Shown: positions 26,094 through 35,119 of the stretch, piece by piece | Numbering within the stretch: the stretch's first letter is position 1 | How the letters are laid out: the number at the start of each line of letters is the position of its first letter | NCBI RefSeq assembly: GCF_001510715.1 | Contig: NZ_LMTJ01000008.1 | Location: 1-64,000 of the forward strand | DNA: 64,000 nt | From: Bacillus sp. FJAT-29814 | GTDB taxonomy: Bacteria > Bacillota > Bacilli > Bacillales > Cytobacillaceae | Reading direction: 5' to 3' | Translations under genes and position numbers: made by a program | Notes under the pieces: generated by a model | Seen by the model: the letters and a program-made list of their open reading frames with translations, nothing else | Databases searched by the model: none | Told to the model about the DNA's origin: nothing

Positions 26094-26567
26094 ATGCCAG
26101 TGCATGTAGTCTTATATCAGCCAGAAATCCCGGCAAACACCGGAAATATTGCCCGTTCCTGCGCTGCAACCAATACCACGCTTCATCTGATCCGCCCTTT
26201 AGGTTTTTCAGCCGATGACAGAACGTTAAGACGGGCTGGCCTTGATTATTGGGAATTCGTGAACATCATTACTTACGATTCATTAGATGAATTTTATGAA
26301 AAAAATGCCGGTGGCGAATTTTTCTATTTAACGAAATTTGGTCAGAAGGACCATACAGCTTTTGATTACAGCAAGCCAAACAAAGATTACTATTTCATTT
26401 TTGGCCGCGAAACAACAGGGCTTCCAAAAGAGGTCATTGAAAAAAACAAAGATGTCGCACTAAGAATCCCGATGAACGACAATGTCACTTCATTGAATCT
26501 ATCCAATACCGCGGCGATATTGATTTACGAAGCCTTAAGGCAACAAAACTATCCAGGTCTAAAATAG
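26094..26567 (+). CDS. trmL: tRNA (cytidine(34)-2'-O)-methyltransferase TrmL
   Basis: A 157-residue SPOUT methyltransferase with QPEIPANTGNIARSC, FGRETTGLP and the knotted MNDNVTSLNLSNTAAI motif at the C-terminus. It methylates the wobble ribose of tRNA-Leu isoacceptors. AGGTGA precedes the ATG, and a TTGAAG-16-TATAAT promoter is seen at 26034-26061. Same neighbour as in B. subtilis (cspR). Confidence 0.94.
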   Translation: MPVHVVLYQPEIPANTGNIARSCAATNTTLHLIRPLGFSADDRTLRRAGLDYWEFVNIITYDSLDEFYEKNAGGEFFYLTKFGQKDHTAFDYSKPNKDYYFIFGRETTGLPKEVIEKNKDVALRIPMNDNVTSLNLSNTAAILIYEALRQQNYPGLK

Positions 26568-26573
26568 ACAGAT

Positions 26574-26603
26574 GGGGTCCTGCACCGAAGGGCCTCTTTT
26601 TTT
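26574..26603 (+). terminator. terminator of trmL
   Basis: GGGGTCC pairs with GGGCCTC through G-U pairs, followed by eight T. Confidence 0.7.
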
Positions 26604-26672
26604 AAAACAACTTATAAAACACTGGATACTGTCTTCATGAATACATACATATAAGGGAAGGAACGAATCGCC

Positions 26673-27422
26673 TTGAATGAAGTAATTAAAACCATCCTCA
26701 ATCACCGCTCACTAAGGCAATTTGAGGACAAGTCGTTAACTGATGAACAAATTAGAACGATTGTCACAAGCGCCCAGGCAGCCTCTACCTCAAGCTTTAT
26801 CCAGGCATACTCAATTATAGGTGTAAAGGATAAAGAGAAAAAGAAGAAGCTGGCGGAGGTAGTGGGAAATCAACCATATGTGGAACACAACGGTCATTTC
26901 TTTGTGTTCTGTGCCGATCTCTATCGCCATTCCCACATTGGCGAGCAGGAACAAAAGGATGTGCTCCCATCAATTGAAAGCACGGAAAAATTTATGGTTG
27001 CCTTGATTGATGCGGCACTGGCCGCGCAAAATGCCGCCATTGCTGCCGAGTCAATGGGGCTTGGCATCTGTTATATCGGAGGAATCCGCAACAATCTTGA
27101 AGAAGTCCAAAAACTGTTGAAAACCCCTGAGCGTGTGATTCCGTTATTTGGCCTTGCTGTTGGCTATCCGACGAAAATCACTGGGCAAAAACCAAGACTA
27201 CCCTTTGAACACATTTACCACGAGGACGAATACCAACAGGACCAAGAAGTGTATCTGCAACAGCTACAGAACTACGACCAGATTATTTCAAGCTACTATA
27301 TGGAAAGAACAGGCGGAAAGAGAGCGGACCGCTGGACAGAGCAAATGGCGAATATGCTCGAGCGGAAATCAAGAATGTATATGAAGGAATTCATTCAAAA
27401 AAATAAACTGGATCTGCGATAA
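26673..27422 (+). CDS. NfsA/NfrA-type FMN nitroreductase
   Basis: A 249-residue oxygen-insensitive NADPH flavin/nitro reductase: HRSLRQFEDKSL N-terminus, AAQAASTSSFIQAYS, AAESMGLGICYIGGIR and FGLAVGYP. Matches the NfsA/Frp branch with its C-terminal extension (YYMERTGGKRADRWTEQ). FMN-bound, cytoplasmic. TTG start after AGGGAAGGAA. Monocistronic. Confidence 0.9.
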   Translation: MNEVIKTILNHRSLRQFEDKSLTDEQIRTIVTSAQAASTSSFIQAYSIIGVKDKEKKKKLAEVVGNQPYVEHNGHFFVFCADLYRHSHIGEQEQKDVLPSIESTEKFMVALIDAALAAQNAAIAAESMGLGICYIGGIRNNLEEVQKLLKTPERVIPLFGLAVGYPTKITGQKPRLPFEHIYHEDEYQQDQEVYLQQLQNYDQIISSYYMERTGGKRADRWTEQMANMLERKSRMYMKEFIQKNKLDLR

Positions 27423-27452
27423 ATCACGTCTAACACTGAATATCACAATTAG

Positions 27453-27488
27453 AAAAGGCTGCCCCACGCTTAAAGGGCAGCCTTTTTT
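27453..27488. terminator. bidirectional terminator
   Basis: AAAAGGCTGCCC pairs with GGGCAGCCTTTT, T run on the plus strand and a shorter one on the minus strand, serving the nitroreductase and the tiny convergent gene. Confidence 0.9.
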
Positions 27489-27507
27489 CTCTTATTTCGT
27501 ACCAGGG

Positions 27508-27594
27508 TTATGCATTTGGTTTATCGTTATATCCTGCAGTGAAGATTGCGGCCAGAAACGCGACCATGACCAATAGAATTAGGAATAAGCTCAT
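27508..27594 (-). CDS. 28-residue single-span membrane peptide
   Basis: ATG after AAGGGGGA at good distance. It encodes MSLFLILLVMVAFLAAIF followed by TAGYNDKPNA and TAA: one transmembrane helix with a short polar tail. Ribosome-binding site, composition and the convergent terminator support a real gene, too short for most gene callers. Role unknown; similar tiny membrane peptides occur in sporulation and stress regulons of Bacillus. Confidence 0.65.
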   Translation of the reverse strand: MSLFLILLVMVAFLAAIFTAGYNDKPNA

Positions 27595-27726
27595 TGTATG
27601 TAAATCCCCCTTCTACAAACAAATTTCATTTATAAACATATAGTAATATTATAGCCTAACTTAGAAAAATGAAAAGGCCTAGATTATCGAATCACAGCAA
27701 AAAAAGAAAAACAGCCTTATCGTCAC

Positions 27727-27755
27727 GCATGTTCGATAGACCAAGTGCATAGAGT
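27727..27755 (+). promoter_or_regulatory. sigma-E-like promoter of prkA
   Basis: GCATGTT (27727-27733), a 14-base spacer and CATAGAGT (27748-27755) resemble the mother-cell sigma-E consensus (KMATATT / CATACAnT). prkA is a sporulation gene in B. subtilis. Confidence 0.6.
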
Positions 27756-27794
27756 ATATTAATCGTCTCTGATTAACTACAGGGGGAGGGCTAT

Positions 27795-29690
27795 ATGGAT
27801 ATTTTAAGAAAAATCGAGATGTATCGTGAAGAAGAGGAAAAACTTCGCTGGGAAGGAACATTCGCCGACTATTTGCTGTTGTTAAAGGAAAAGCCATGGG
27901 TAGCGCAGTCTGCACATTCTCGAGTATATAATATGATCAAGGATGCCGGAATTGAAGAAGTTAATGGGGCGAAGAAATACAACTTTTTCTGCAATGAACT
28001 ATTTGGACTGGAAGAAGCATTGGAACGCCTCGTAGAAGAGTATTTTCACCCGGCGGCCAAACGGTTGGACGTCAGAAAACGAATCTTGCTTTTGATGGGA
28101 CCGGTAAGCGGTGGTAAATCCACGCTTGTGACGATGTTAAAAAGAGGCCTTGAAAAATATTCGCATACCGACCGTGGCTCAGTTTTTGCCATCAAGGGTT
28201 GCCCGATGCATGAGGATCCGCTTCATTTAATCCCGCATCACTTGCGGAAGGATTTTTATGATGAGTATGGAATCCGAATTGAAGGAAATCTGTCCCCATT
28301 AAATATGATGCGCTTGGAGCAGGATTATGGCGGCAGAATTGAAGATGTGTTAGTTGAACGAATCTTTTTCTCCGAGGACAAACGGACTGGAATCGGAACG
28401 TTCAGCCCATCTGATCCGAAGTCCCAGGATATTGCCGATTTGACAGGAAGCATTGACTTCTCCACGATTGCCGAATTCGGTTCCGAGTCTGACCCAAGAG
28501 CTTACCGGTTTGACGGGGAGCTAAACAAAGCGAACCGCGGGATGATGGAATTTCAGGAAATGTTGAAATGTGATGAGAAATTCTTATGGCACTTGCTGTC
28601 ATTAACGCAGGAAGGCAATTTCAAAGCCGGGCGATTCGCACTGATTTCGGCAGATGAACTAATCGTGGCCCATACGAACGAAACCGAATATCGCTCATTT
28701 ATCTCCAATAAGAAAAACGAAGCACTCCATTCCAGAATTATCGTTATGCCAATTCCTTATAATTTAAAAGCCTCGCAGGAAGAGCGAATTTATGAAAAAA
28801 TGATTCGCGAAAGCGATGTGGCGGATGTTCATATTGCGCCGCATACGTTAAAAGTGGCATCGATGTTTACTATTCTAACGAGATTAAAGGAGCCTAAAAA
28901 GGGCGACATTGACCTGATTAAGAAAATGCGGCTTTATGACGGCCAAAGTGTTGAAGGCTATAATTCGGCCGATGTTGACGAACTTAAGAAGGAGTATCCG
29001 GATGAAGGCATGAGCGGCATTGACCCGCGTTATGTGATTAACCGGATTTCCTCAACGATTATTCGCAAGGAAGTGCCATCCATTAATGCGCTTGATGTGC
29101 TGCGCTCGTTGAAGGATGGACTTGATCAGCACCCGTCGATTACTGCAGAGCTTCGTGAACGGTATATGAATTATATTTCCTTGGCACGCAAAGAGTATGA
29201 CAATATCGCCAAGAAGGAAGTCCAAAAAGCATTCGTTTATTCTTACGAAGAGTCTGCCAAGACATTAATGGATAATTACCTCGATAACGTGGAGGCTTAC
29301 TGCAACAAAGCCAAGATGCGCGATCAGTTAACGGGTGAAGAAATTAATCCGGATGAAAAATTGATGCGTTCAATTGAAGAGCAAATTGGAATTTCGGAGA
29401 ATGCGAAGAAAGCGTTCAGGGAAGAAATCTTAATCAGAATTTCCGCATTCGCCCGGAAAGGCAAGCGGTTTGACTATAATTCCCACGACCGCCTGCGCGA
29501 AGCGATTCAGAAGAAACTGTTTGCCGATCTAAAGGATGTCGTCAAAATTACCACATCTACGAAAACGCCAGATGAGCAGCAGCTAAAGAAAATCAACGAA
29601 GTAGTCGCCCGCCTAATCGACGAGCATGGCTACAACTCCACCTCTGCGAACGAATTACTAAGGTATGTAGGTAGTTTACTAAATAGGTAA
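27795..29690 (+). CDS. prkA: PrkA family serine protein kinase / AAA+ ATPase
   Basis: A 631-residue protein, the usual length for PrkA/YeaG. It has an AAA+ N-terminal core with P-loop GPVSGGKST (102-110) and a C-terminal PrkA kinase-like domain. In B. subtilis it acts in the mother cell during sporulation. GGGGGAGGG precedes the ATG. It is next to yhbH, and later in the window to spoVR: the conserved YeaG-YeaH-SpoVR partnership. Confidence 0.95.
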   Translation: MDILRKIEMYREEEEKLRWEGTFADYLLLLKEKPWVAQSAHSRVYNMIKDAGIEEVNGAKKYNFFCNELFGLEEALERLVEEYFHPAAKRLDVRKRILLLMGPVSGGKSTLVTMLKRGLEKYSHTDRGSVFAIKGCPMHEDPLHLIPHHLRKDFYDEYGIRIEGNLSPLNMMRLEQDYGGRIEDVLVERIFFSEDKRTGIGTFSPSDPKSQDIADLTGSIDFSTIAEFGSESDPRAYRFDGELNKANRGMMEFQEMLKCDEKFLWHLLSLTQEGNFKAGRFALISADELIVAHTNETEYRSFISNKKNEALHSRIIVMPIPYNLKASQEERIYEKMIRESDVADVHIAPHTLKVASMFTILTRLKEPKKGDIDLIKKMRLYDGQSVEGYNSADVDELKKEYPDEGMSGIDPRYVINRISSTIIRKEVPSINALDVLRSLKDGLDQHPSITAELRERYMNYISLARKEYDNIAKKEVQKAFVYSYEESAKTLMDNYLDNVEAYCNKAKMRDQLTGEEINPDEKLMRSIEEQIGISENAKKAFREEILIRISAFARKGKRFDYNSHDRLREAIQKKLFADLKDVVKITTSTKTPDEQQLKKINEVVARLIDEHGYNSTSANELLRYVGSLLNR

Positions 29691-29698
29691 TGGAAATA

Positions 29699-29731
29699 AG
29701 ACTGGCGGAACATCTGCCAGTCTGTTTTTTT
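29699..29731 (+). terminator. terminator of prkA
   Basis: AGACTGGC and GCCAGTCT pair around nine bases, then a T run. Confidence 0.88.
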
Positions 29732-29790
29732 CTAACTCAATTGAGCTCGTCCATTTTCATAGGCAAATAAACTAATTGTCTAAATTATTT

Positions 29791-29819
29791 GTAAATTATT
29801 CTTTGTTTCTGCATAGGAT
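29791..29819 (+). promoter_or_regulatory. sigma-E-like promoter of yhbH
   Basis: GTAAATT, a 14-base spacer and CATAGGAT, the same layout as before prkA. About 105 bases separate it from the start codon. Confidence 0.5.
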
Positions 29820-29925
29820 AAAGTAATCCAATTATATAGCTATTTTTTCATTCGCGTTATTGTATGTAAATGATTTAAATGTGTGCATGTCAAAATTTCA
29901 TATTTTTTTCAAGGAGGGGTTTGTA

Positions 29926-31092
29926 ATGACTGATAACAACCATCAATTTGTGATTTCAAAAGAAGATTGGTCCCTCCACCGTAAAGGCCACGATGACCAG
30001 CAGCGGCATCAGGAAAAAGTGCAGGAGGCCATTCGCAATAATTTACCAGATTTAATAACGGAAGAAAGCATCATTATGTCTAATGGTCGCGATGTGGTAA
30101 GAATTCCAATACGATCACTGGACGAATATAAAATCCGCTATAATTATGACAAAAACAAACACGTGGGCCAAGGTGAAGGTGACAGTCAAGTTGGGGACGT
30201 AGTGGCACGTGACGGATCGAGCGGACAAAAAGGGCCTGGGAAAGGGCAAGGGGCCGGAGACCAGGCTGGGGAAGACTACTTTGAAGCTGAAGTTTCGCTT
30301 ATGGAATTGGAGGAAGCGTTATTCAAGCAACTGGAGCTTCCAAATTTAAAACGAAAAGAAGAGCAGGAGCATCTCGTTGAAAATATCGAATTCAACGATA
30401 TTCGAAAGATCGGATTAATGGGGAATATTGATAAGAAACGCACGATGATGTCAGCCTTTAAACGGAATGCTATGAGCGGGAAGCCGGCATTTCATCCAAT
30501 TTACAAGGAAGATCTAAAATTTAAGACCTGGAATGAAATTGTCAAGCCGGATTCCAAAGCAGTGGTCATCGCAATGATGGACACAAGCGGTTCGATGGGG
30601 ATTTGGGAAAAATATATGGCCCGCAGCTTTTTCTTCTGGATGACCAGATTTTTACGCACAAAGTACGAAACGGTGGAAATTGAATTTATTGCTCACCATA
30701 CAGAAGCCAAAGTCGTTTCGGAGGAGGACTTCTTCTCTAAAGGCGAAAGTGGTGGGACGATTTGTTCTTCGGCCTATCGCAAGGCATTGGAAGTTATTGA
30801 CTCAAAGTATCCGCCACGAAAATTTAACATTTACCCGTTCCATTTTTCGGACGGTGATAACCTGACATCGGACAATGCCCGCTGCGTCAAATTGGTTGAA
30901 GAACTGATGAAGGTATCCAATATGTTCGGCTATGGAGAGGTAAATCAATACAACAGGCACTCAACGCTAATGTCCGCTTACAAAAACATCAAAGACGAGC
31001 GGTTTCGCTACTATATCCTCAAGCAGAAGGCAGATGTCTTCCATGCGATGAAGAGCTTTTTCCAAAAAGAAGAATCGGAAGTATATGTTTAA
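29926..31092 (+). CDS. yhbH: sporulation protein YhbH (YeaH family, DUF444)
   Basis: A 388-residue DUF444 protein with a basic N-terminal part ([19 protein letters not shown]), a Gly/Gln-rich linker (residues ~80-110) and a C-terminal VWA-like domain with MDTSGSMG (MIDAS). DUF444 proteins are partners of PrkA/YeaG and SpoVR. AAGGAGG lies at ideal distance from this ATG; an ATG 66 bases upstream is rejected. Length matches B. subtilis YhbH. Confidence 0.93.
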   Translation: MTDNNHQFVISKEDWSLHRKGHDDQQRHQEKVQEAIRNNLPDLITEESIIMSNGRDVVRIPIRSLDEYKIRYNYDKNKHVGQGEGDSQVGDVVARDGSSGQKGPGKGQGAGDQAGEDYFEAEVSLMELEEALFKQLELPNLKRKEEQEHLVENIEFNDIRKIGLMGNIDKKRTMMSAFKRNAMSGKPAFHPIYKEDLKFKTWNEIVKPDSKAVVIAMMDTSGSMGIWEKYMARSFFFWMTRFLRTKYETVEIEFIAHHTEAKVVSEEDFFSKGESGGTICSSAYRKALEVIDSKYPPRKFNIYPFHFSDGDNLTSDNARCVKLVEELMKVSNMFGYGEVNQYNRHSTLMSAYKNIKDERFRYYILKQKADVFHAMKSFFQKEESEVYV

Positions 31093-31103
31093 TGTAAAGC
31101 CAT

Positions 31104-31130
31104 GGCAGGTGTCAAACACCTGCCGATTTT
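31104..31130 (+). terminator. terminator of yhbH
   Basis: GGCAGGTGT and ACACCTGCC pair around a tight CAA loop, then a T-rich tract. Confidence 0.8.
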
Positions 31131-31141
31131 CTTTCGGAATA

Positions 31142-31177
31142 CTGGTATAGACAACTATACCTAGAGCATGCTAATAT
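31142..31177 (+). promoter_or_regulatory. nag promoter with NagR (dre) operator
   Basis: GGTATAGacaACTATACC (31144-31161) is a near-perfect palindrome of the HutC/NagR type. It overlaps a -35-like TAGACA (31148-31153), 18 bases before TAATAT (31172-31177). NagR, encoded at the end of the operon, is expected to repress here and be released by amino-sugar phosphates. Confidence 0.82.
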
Positions 31178-31208
31178 TAAATTATCAACCGAAAGGAAGT
31201 TTTTGAAC

Positions 31209-32402
31209 ATGGATATGGAACATATTTTGCTTAAAGGTATGCGTGTTTATTCGGGAAATGGCATTATTGAGAATGGATACATAAAAATAAACGGTAAAGA
31301 AATTATCGAGGTAGGGTCGGCAGAAGAGCTCAAGGAGGATCCTGGCTATAAAGTGGTAGAGCTGCCTTCTGATTATCATGCCGTTCCGGGCTTTATCGAT
31401 GTTCATATTCATGGGGCCGCAGGAGCCGATACGATGGATGCGACAAAGGAAGCGCTGGATACGATGGCAACTGCATTGCCAAAAGAAGGGACCACCAGTT
31501 TTTTAGCAACGACCATTACCCAGGAAGCCGATCAAATCGAAAAGGCACTGGAAAATGCAGCTAATTACATAATGAATCAGCCTTCCGAGGGTAAAGCTGA
31601 AGTACTGGGCGTCCATCTGGAAGGTCCGTTTGTGAATCCGAAAATGGCTGGAGCTCAGCCGAAACAGCATATTATCGAACCTGATCTGCCATTATTTAAA
31701 AAATGGCAGGAGATGGCGGGCGGCAATATTAAACAAGTCACGATTGCTTCTGAACAGCCAGGCGGACTAGAGATGGTCCGTTACTTAAGAGAAAATTCCG
31801 TGATTGCCTCACTGGGTCATACAGACGCTACTTACGAACAAGTGGATCAGGCGATTGAAGCTGGGGCAAATCAAGTGACCCATCTTTACAATCAAATGCG
31901 AGGGCTGCATCACCGTGAGCCTGGGGTTGTCGGGGCCGCATTTTTACGAGACGAATTAAAAGCCGAGCTCATAGTCGATGGCGTTCACTCCCGTCCGGAA
32001 ACGGTGAAGCTTGCCTACCAACAAAAGGGCAGTGAAGGCTTAATATTAATTACGGACGCCATGCGGGCAAAATGCCTGAAAAATGGCCAGTATGACCTAG
32101 GCGGCCAGGAAGTAACCGTAAAGGACGGGAAGGCAGTACTTGCGGACGGCACTCTTGCCGGCAGCATTTTAAAATTGGGCCATGGCGTAAAAAATATCGT
32201 AACATTTGCCGGCTGCTCATTGGCGGAGGCTGTCGAAATGGCCTCGGTAAATCCAGCCAAACAGCTAAACATGTATGATAAGAAGGGCAGTATCACTCCG
32301 GGAAAAGATGCGGATATCGTTATACTCAATCCTGACTTAGAGGTTACAATGACATATTGCCGGGGAGCCCTGGCTTTTAATAGGGAGGAGAACAATCAAT
32401 GA
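31209..32402 (+). CDS. nagA: N-acetylglucosamine-6-phosphate deacetylase
   Basis: A ~397-residue amidohydrolase: HIHG near residue 60, HLEGPFVNP, GHTDA, HLYNQM and the catalytic Asp in LITDAMRA. It removes acetate from GlcNAc-6-P, giving glucosamine-6-P for NagB. The ATG nine bases after AAGGAAG is used; a TTG two codons earlier is also possible. It overlaps nagB by four bases. Confidence 0.94.
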   Translation: MDMEHILLKGMRVYSGNGIIENGYIKINGKEIIEVGSAEELKEDPGYKVVELPSDYHAVPGFIDVHIHGAAGADTMDATKEALDTMATALPKEGTTSFLATTITQEADQIEKALENAANYIMNQPSEGKAEVLGVHLEGPFVNPKMAGAQPKQHIIEPDLPLFKKWQEMAGGNIKQVTIASEQPGGLEMVRYLRENSVIASLGHTDATYEQVDQAIEAGANQVTHLYNQMRGLHHREPGVVGAAFLRDELKAELIVDGVHSRPETVKLAYQQKGSEGLILITDAMRAKCLKNGQYDLGGQEVTVKDGKAVLADGTLAGSILKLGHGVKNIVTFAGCSLAEAVEMASVNPAKQLNMYDKKGSITPGKDADIVILNPDLEVTMTYCRGALAFNREENNQ

Positions 32403-33121
32403 AACTGATTGAAGTGAAGGATTATGCCGAAATGAGTCAAAAAGCGGCTGCCTATATTATTGAAAAGGTCCGCCAAAATCCAAGGATGAACCTCGGACTG
32501 GCAACAGGGGGGACGCCGATAGGGACGTACCAAGCATTAATTAAGGATCATCAACAAAATGGAACGACCTACCAAAATATCACAACGTTTAACCTAGATG
32601 AATATATTGGTCTTTCAGGCAGTCATCCAAATAGTTATCGCTATTTTATGAATGAGAATCTGTTTAGCCATATTGATATTGAAAAAGCAAACACCCATAT
32701 CCCACATGGGGACACAGATGATTTAGCCGCAGAGTGCGCCCGTTATGAACAACTAATTTCAGGCCATGGCGGAATTGACCTGCAAATTCTTGGGATAGGC
32801 AGCAACGGACACATTGGATTTAATGAACCGGGTACTTCATTTGATTCAACAACCCATATTGTCGATTTGGCTCCTTCGACGATTGAAGCCAATGCTAGAT
32901 TCTTTGAGCGAATTGAGGATGTTCCGACAAAGGCGATTACGATGGGAATTTCCAGCATTATGAAGGGTAAGGAAATTTTGTTGTTAGTATCAGGGGAAAG
33001 CAAAAGGGAGGCATTGGATCAGCTGTTAAATGGGGAAATAACAGAGCAATTTCCGGCCTCTGTCTTAAAAAGGCATCCGAATGTCACAATAATTGCCGAC
33101 AAAATCGCTGTTTCCGTTTAA
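32399..33121 (+). CDS. nagB: glucosamine-6-phosphate deaminase
   Basis: A 240-residue enzyme with ATGGTPIGTY, the NLDEYIGLSGSHPNSYRYFM block and GSNGHIGFNEPG. It converts glucosamine-6-P to fructose-6-P and ammonia. The start overlaps nagA as ATGA. Length fits B. subtilis NagB. Confidence 0.95.
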   Translation: MKLIEVKDYAEMSQKAAAYIIEKVRQNPRMNLGLATGGTPIGTYQALIKDHQQNGTTYQNITTFNLDEYIGLSGSHPNSYRYFMNENLFSHIDIEKANTHIPHGDTDDLAAECARYEQLISGHGGIDLQILGIGSNGHIGFNEPGTSFDSTTHIVDLAPSTIEANARFFERIEDVPTKAITMGISSIMKGKEILLLVSGESKREALDQLLNGEITEQFPASVLKRHPNVTIIADKIAVSV

Positions 33122-33163
33122 TATATAAGATATAAGTTTAATGAGAAAGGTGTTCTATGGTGA

Positions 33164-33886
33164 ATGATTAATAAAAAGTCCCCGATCCCGCTTTATTATC
33201 AGCTAGAAGAACATATAATCGAATTGATTGAAAAGGGCGAATTAAGGCCGGATGATGCCCTTCCGCCCGAACGGGAATATGCGGAAAAATTCGAAATCAG
33301 CCGTATGACTGTCAGACAAGCGTATACCGAGCTTGTAAATAAAGGGTATTTGTACCGGCTCCAGGGTAAGGGAACTTATGTTGCCGAACGGAAAATTGAA
33401 CAGCCGCTTCAAGGATTAACCAGCTTTACTGAGGAAATGAAAGCAAGAGGAATGGAACCGGGCAGTCAGCTTATTCATTTTCAAATCAACCCTGCTTCCG
33501 AAAATATTGCCAACCAGCTTGCGATTTCCGAGTCGGAACCTGTTTATGAAATCATGCGCGTCCGCTTGGCGGATGGAGTCCCTATGGCAATCGAAACAAC
33601 ATATATTCCTGCAAATCTCATTCAGGGAATGACCCAAGAAATAGTCAATCAATCGCTTTATGCCTATATTCAAGAGAAGCTGAAATTAAGGATTTCCAGT
33701 GGATCGCAGGTTATTGAATCATCGATTGCCAGCCAGACTGAAGCAAAATTGCTGCATATCGGTAAAGGGGCACCAGTAATGCTGATTGAGAGCACTACCT
33801 ATCTTGAAAACGGAACTCCTATAGAATATGTGAAATCTGTATATCGTGCAGATCGGTATAAATTTATCCTTAATATTAATCGTTAA
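33164..33886 (+). CDS. nagR: GntR/HutC-family repressor NagR (YvoA)
   Basis: A 240-residue regulator with a GntR wHTH (LPPEREYAEKFEISRMTVRQAY, then KGYLYRLQGKGTYVAE) and a C-terminal UTRA ligand domain. It is the third gene of the nag operon and the likely binder of the palindrome at 31144. A four-codon frame (ATG-GTG-AAT-GAT-TAA) overlaps its start, probably fortuitous. Confidence 0.92.
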   Translation: MINKKSPIPLYYQLEEHIIELIEKGELRPDDALPPEREYAEKFEISRMTVRQAYTELVNKGYLYRLQGKGTYVAERKIEQPLQGLTSFTEEMKARGMEPGSQLIHFQINPASENIANQLAISESEPVYEIMRVRLADGVPMAIETTYIPANLIQGMTQEIVNQSLYAYIQEKLKLRISSGSQVIESSIASQTEAKLLHIGKGAPVMLIESTTYLENGTPIEYVKSVYRADRYKFILNINR

Positions 33887-33924
33887 CCTAAAAAACAGGT
33901 GCTGCTCGCATCTGTTTTTTTAGG
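33887..33924 (+). terminator. terminator of the nag operon
   Basis: CCTAAAAAACAG and CTGTTTTTTTAGG pair with a 13-base loop. Confidence 0.88.
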
Positions 33925-34027
33925 TAATTGGTCCTAAAGTCGTTATTTCCCATTAATACTTTTTTCGAAAATATAAAAACTAATCATGCAAGACAAATGA
34001 GTTTTTCAAAAAAAGGGGGTTTGACGA

Positions 34028-35068
34028 GTGATAAAAAAATCAGTGACAATGATGGTAACAGCCATCCTGACAATCGGATTGGCCGCTTGTAATAACGACA
34101 ATAGAAATAATCTAAATGACCGTGATCAGGTCGGAATGAATGACAGAGATCGTGACAATGGTGTAATGGATGTCCGTAACGGGCGGGATGATGGCATTGA
34201 CCACAATGGACCGCTTACTGAGGATTACACAAATAATGATAACAGCGATCGCGACTTTGATGCGAACCTGTTCGATGACAACCGTAACCGTAAAAACAGG
34301 AATAACAATGATGATATGATTTCGGCTTACCAAACGAAGCTGGATAGCAATCAATATCCGCATACAAGAGCGGTATTGATTAGAGATGCCAAATATCAAT
34401 ATGTCCGCGTCGATCCAAGCCAAGGCAACTGGTTCCAAACGGGAGTCATTCATATGCCTCCGAACGTTCAGTTTCAAAATCCAACGGCTCAAGCTCCAAC
34501 TGGACAGCAAGACCAGCGTGCTGCCCAGCCAGCACCTGCGCCTAAGCAACCAGCACAGCAGACTCAGCCAGCACCTGCACCACAGCAGCAGGCCCAGCCA
34601 GCTCCGACTCAATCAGCTAAGCCTGCGCCACAGACTCAAACAAATCAGCAAAAGCCGGCACAACAAAGCACGACCCCGGCTGCAGGGAATAACAGTCAAT
34701 ATGTTCAGCAGGTCATTGATTTAACGAACCAGCAACGCAGTAAAAATGGGCTTCCAGCGTTAAAGGCAGATACGCAATTAAACGGTGTTGCGCAGAAGAA
34801 GGCGTTGGATATGAAGCAAAATCACTATTTCTCGCATACAAGCCCAACTTATGGCTCCCCGTTTGATATGATGAGGGATTTCGGCGTAACTTATAAATCA
34901 GCTGGTGAGAATATTGCCCAAGGCCAGCGTACGCCGCAAGAAGTTGTAAATGCTTGGATGAATAGCGAAGGCCACCGAAAAAATATTTTAAGCGCCAACT
35001 TTACTCATATTGGCGTGGGATTTGAAGGTACCGGAAACCATTGGGTGCAAATGTTTATTGGTAAATAA
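34028..35068 (+). CDS. CAP/SCP-domain lipoprotein (YkwD-like)
   Basis: A 346-residue exported lipoprotein: hydrophobic N-terminus and lipobox IGLAAC with Cys21. An Asn/Asp/Arg-rich acidic segment (22-95) and a Pro/Gln/Ala-rich linker (~155-220) lead to a C-terminal CAP domain (225-346: VIDLTNQQRSKNGLPAL, YFSHTSPTYGSPFDMM, SAGENIAQGQ, WMNSEGHRKNIL). CAP proteins of this group include the YkwD/SafA-like envelope proteins of unclear activity. GTG start after AGGGGG. Confidence 0.88.
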   Translation: MIKKSVTMMVTAILTIGLAACNNDNRNNLNDRDQVGMNDRDRDNGVMDVRNGRDDGIDHNGPLTEDYTNNDNSDRDFDANLFDDNRNRKNRNNNDDMISAYQTKLDSNQYPHTRAVLIRDAKYQYVRVDPSQGNWFQTGVIHMPPNVQFQNPTAQAPTGQQDQRAAQPAPAPKQPAQQTQPAPAPQQQAQPAPTQSAKPAPQTQTNQQKPAQQSTTPAAGNNSQYVQQVIDLTNQQRSKNGLPALKADTQLNGVAQKKALDMKQNHYFSHTSPTYGSPFDMMRDFGVTYKSAGENIAQGQRTPQEVVNAWMNSEGHRKNILSANFTHIGVGFEGTGNHWVQMFIGK

Positions 35069-35080
35069 TCGAAAAAACAA

Positions 35081-35107
35081 AAACCGACGGTATATTGCCG
35101 TCGGTTT
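35081..35107. terminator. bidirectional terminator
   Basis: AAACCGACGG and CCGTCGGTTT around TATATTG, A-rich before and T-rich after, between two convergent genes. Confidence 0.85.
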
Positions 35108-35119
35108 ATCCATTACTGT

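Noticed and set aside
33156..33170. Four-codon leader peptide before nagR
   Set aside because: Too short, overlaps the real start and has no attenuator structure near it.
34112..34612. 166-residue minus-strand frame in the CAP lipoprotein gene
   Set aside because: Produced by the Pro/Gln-rich linker codons of the real gene.
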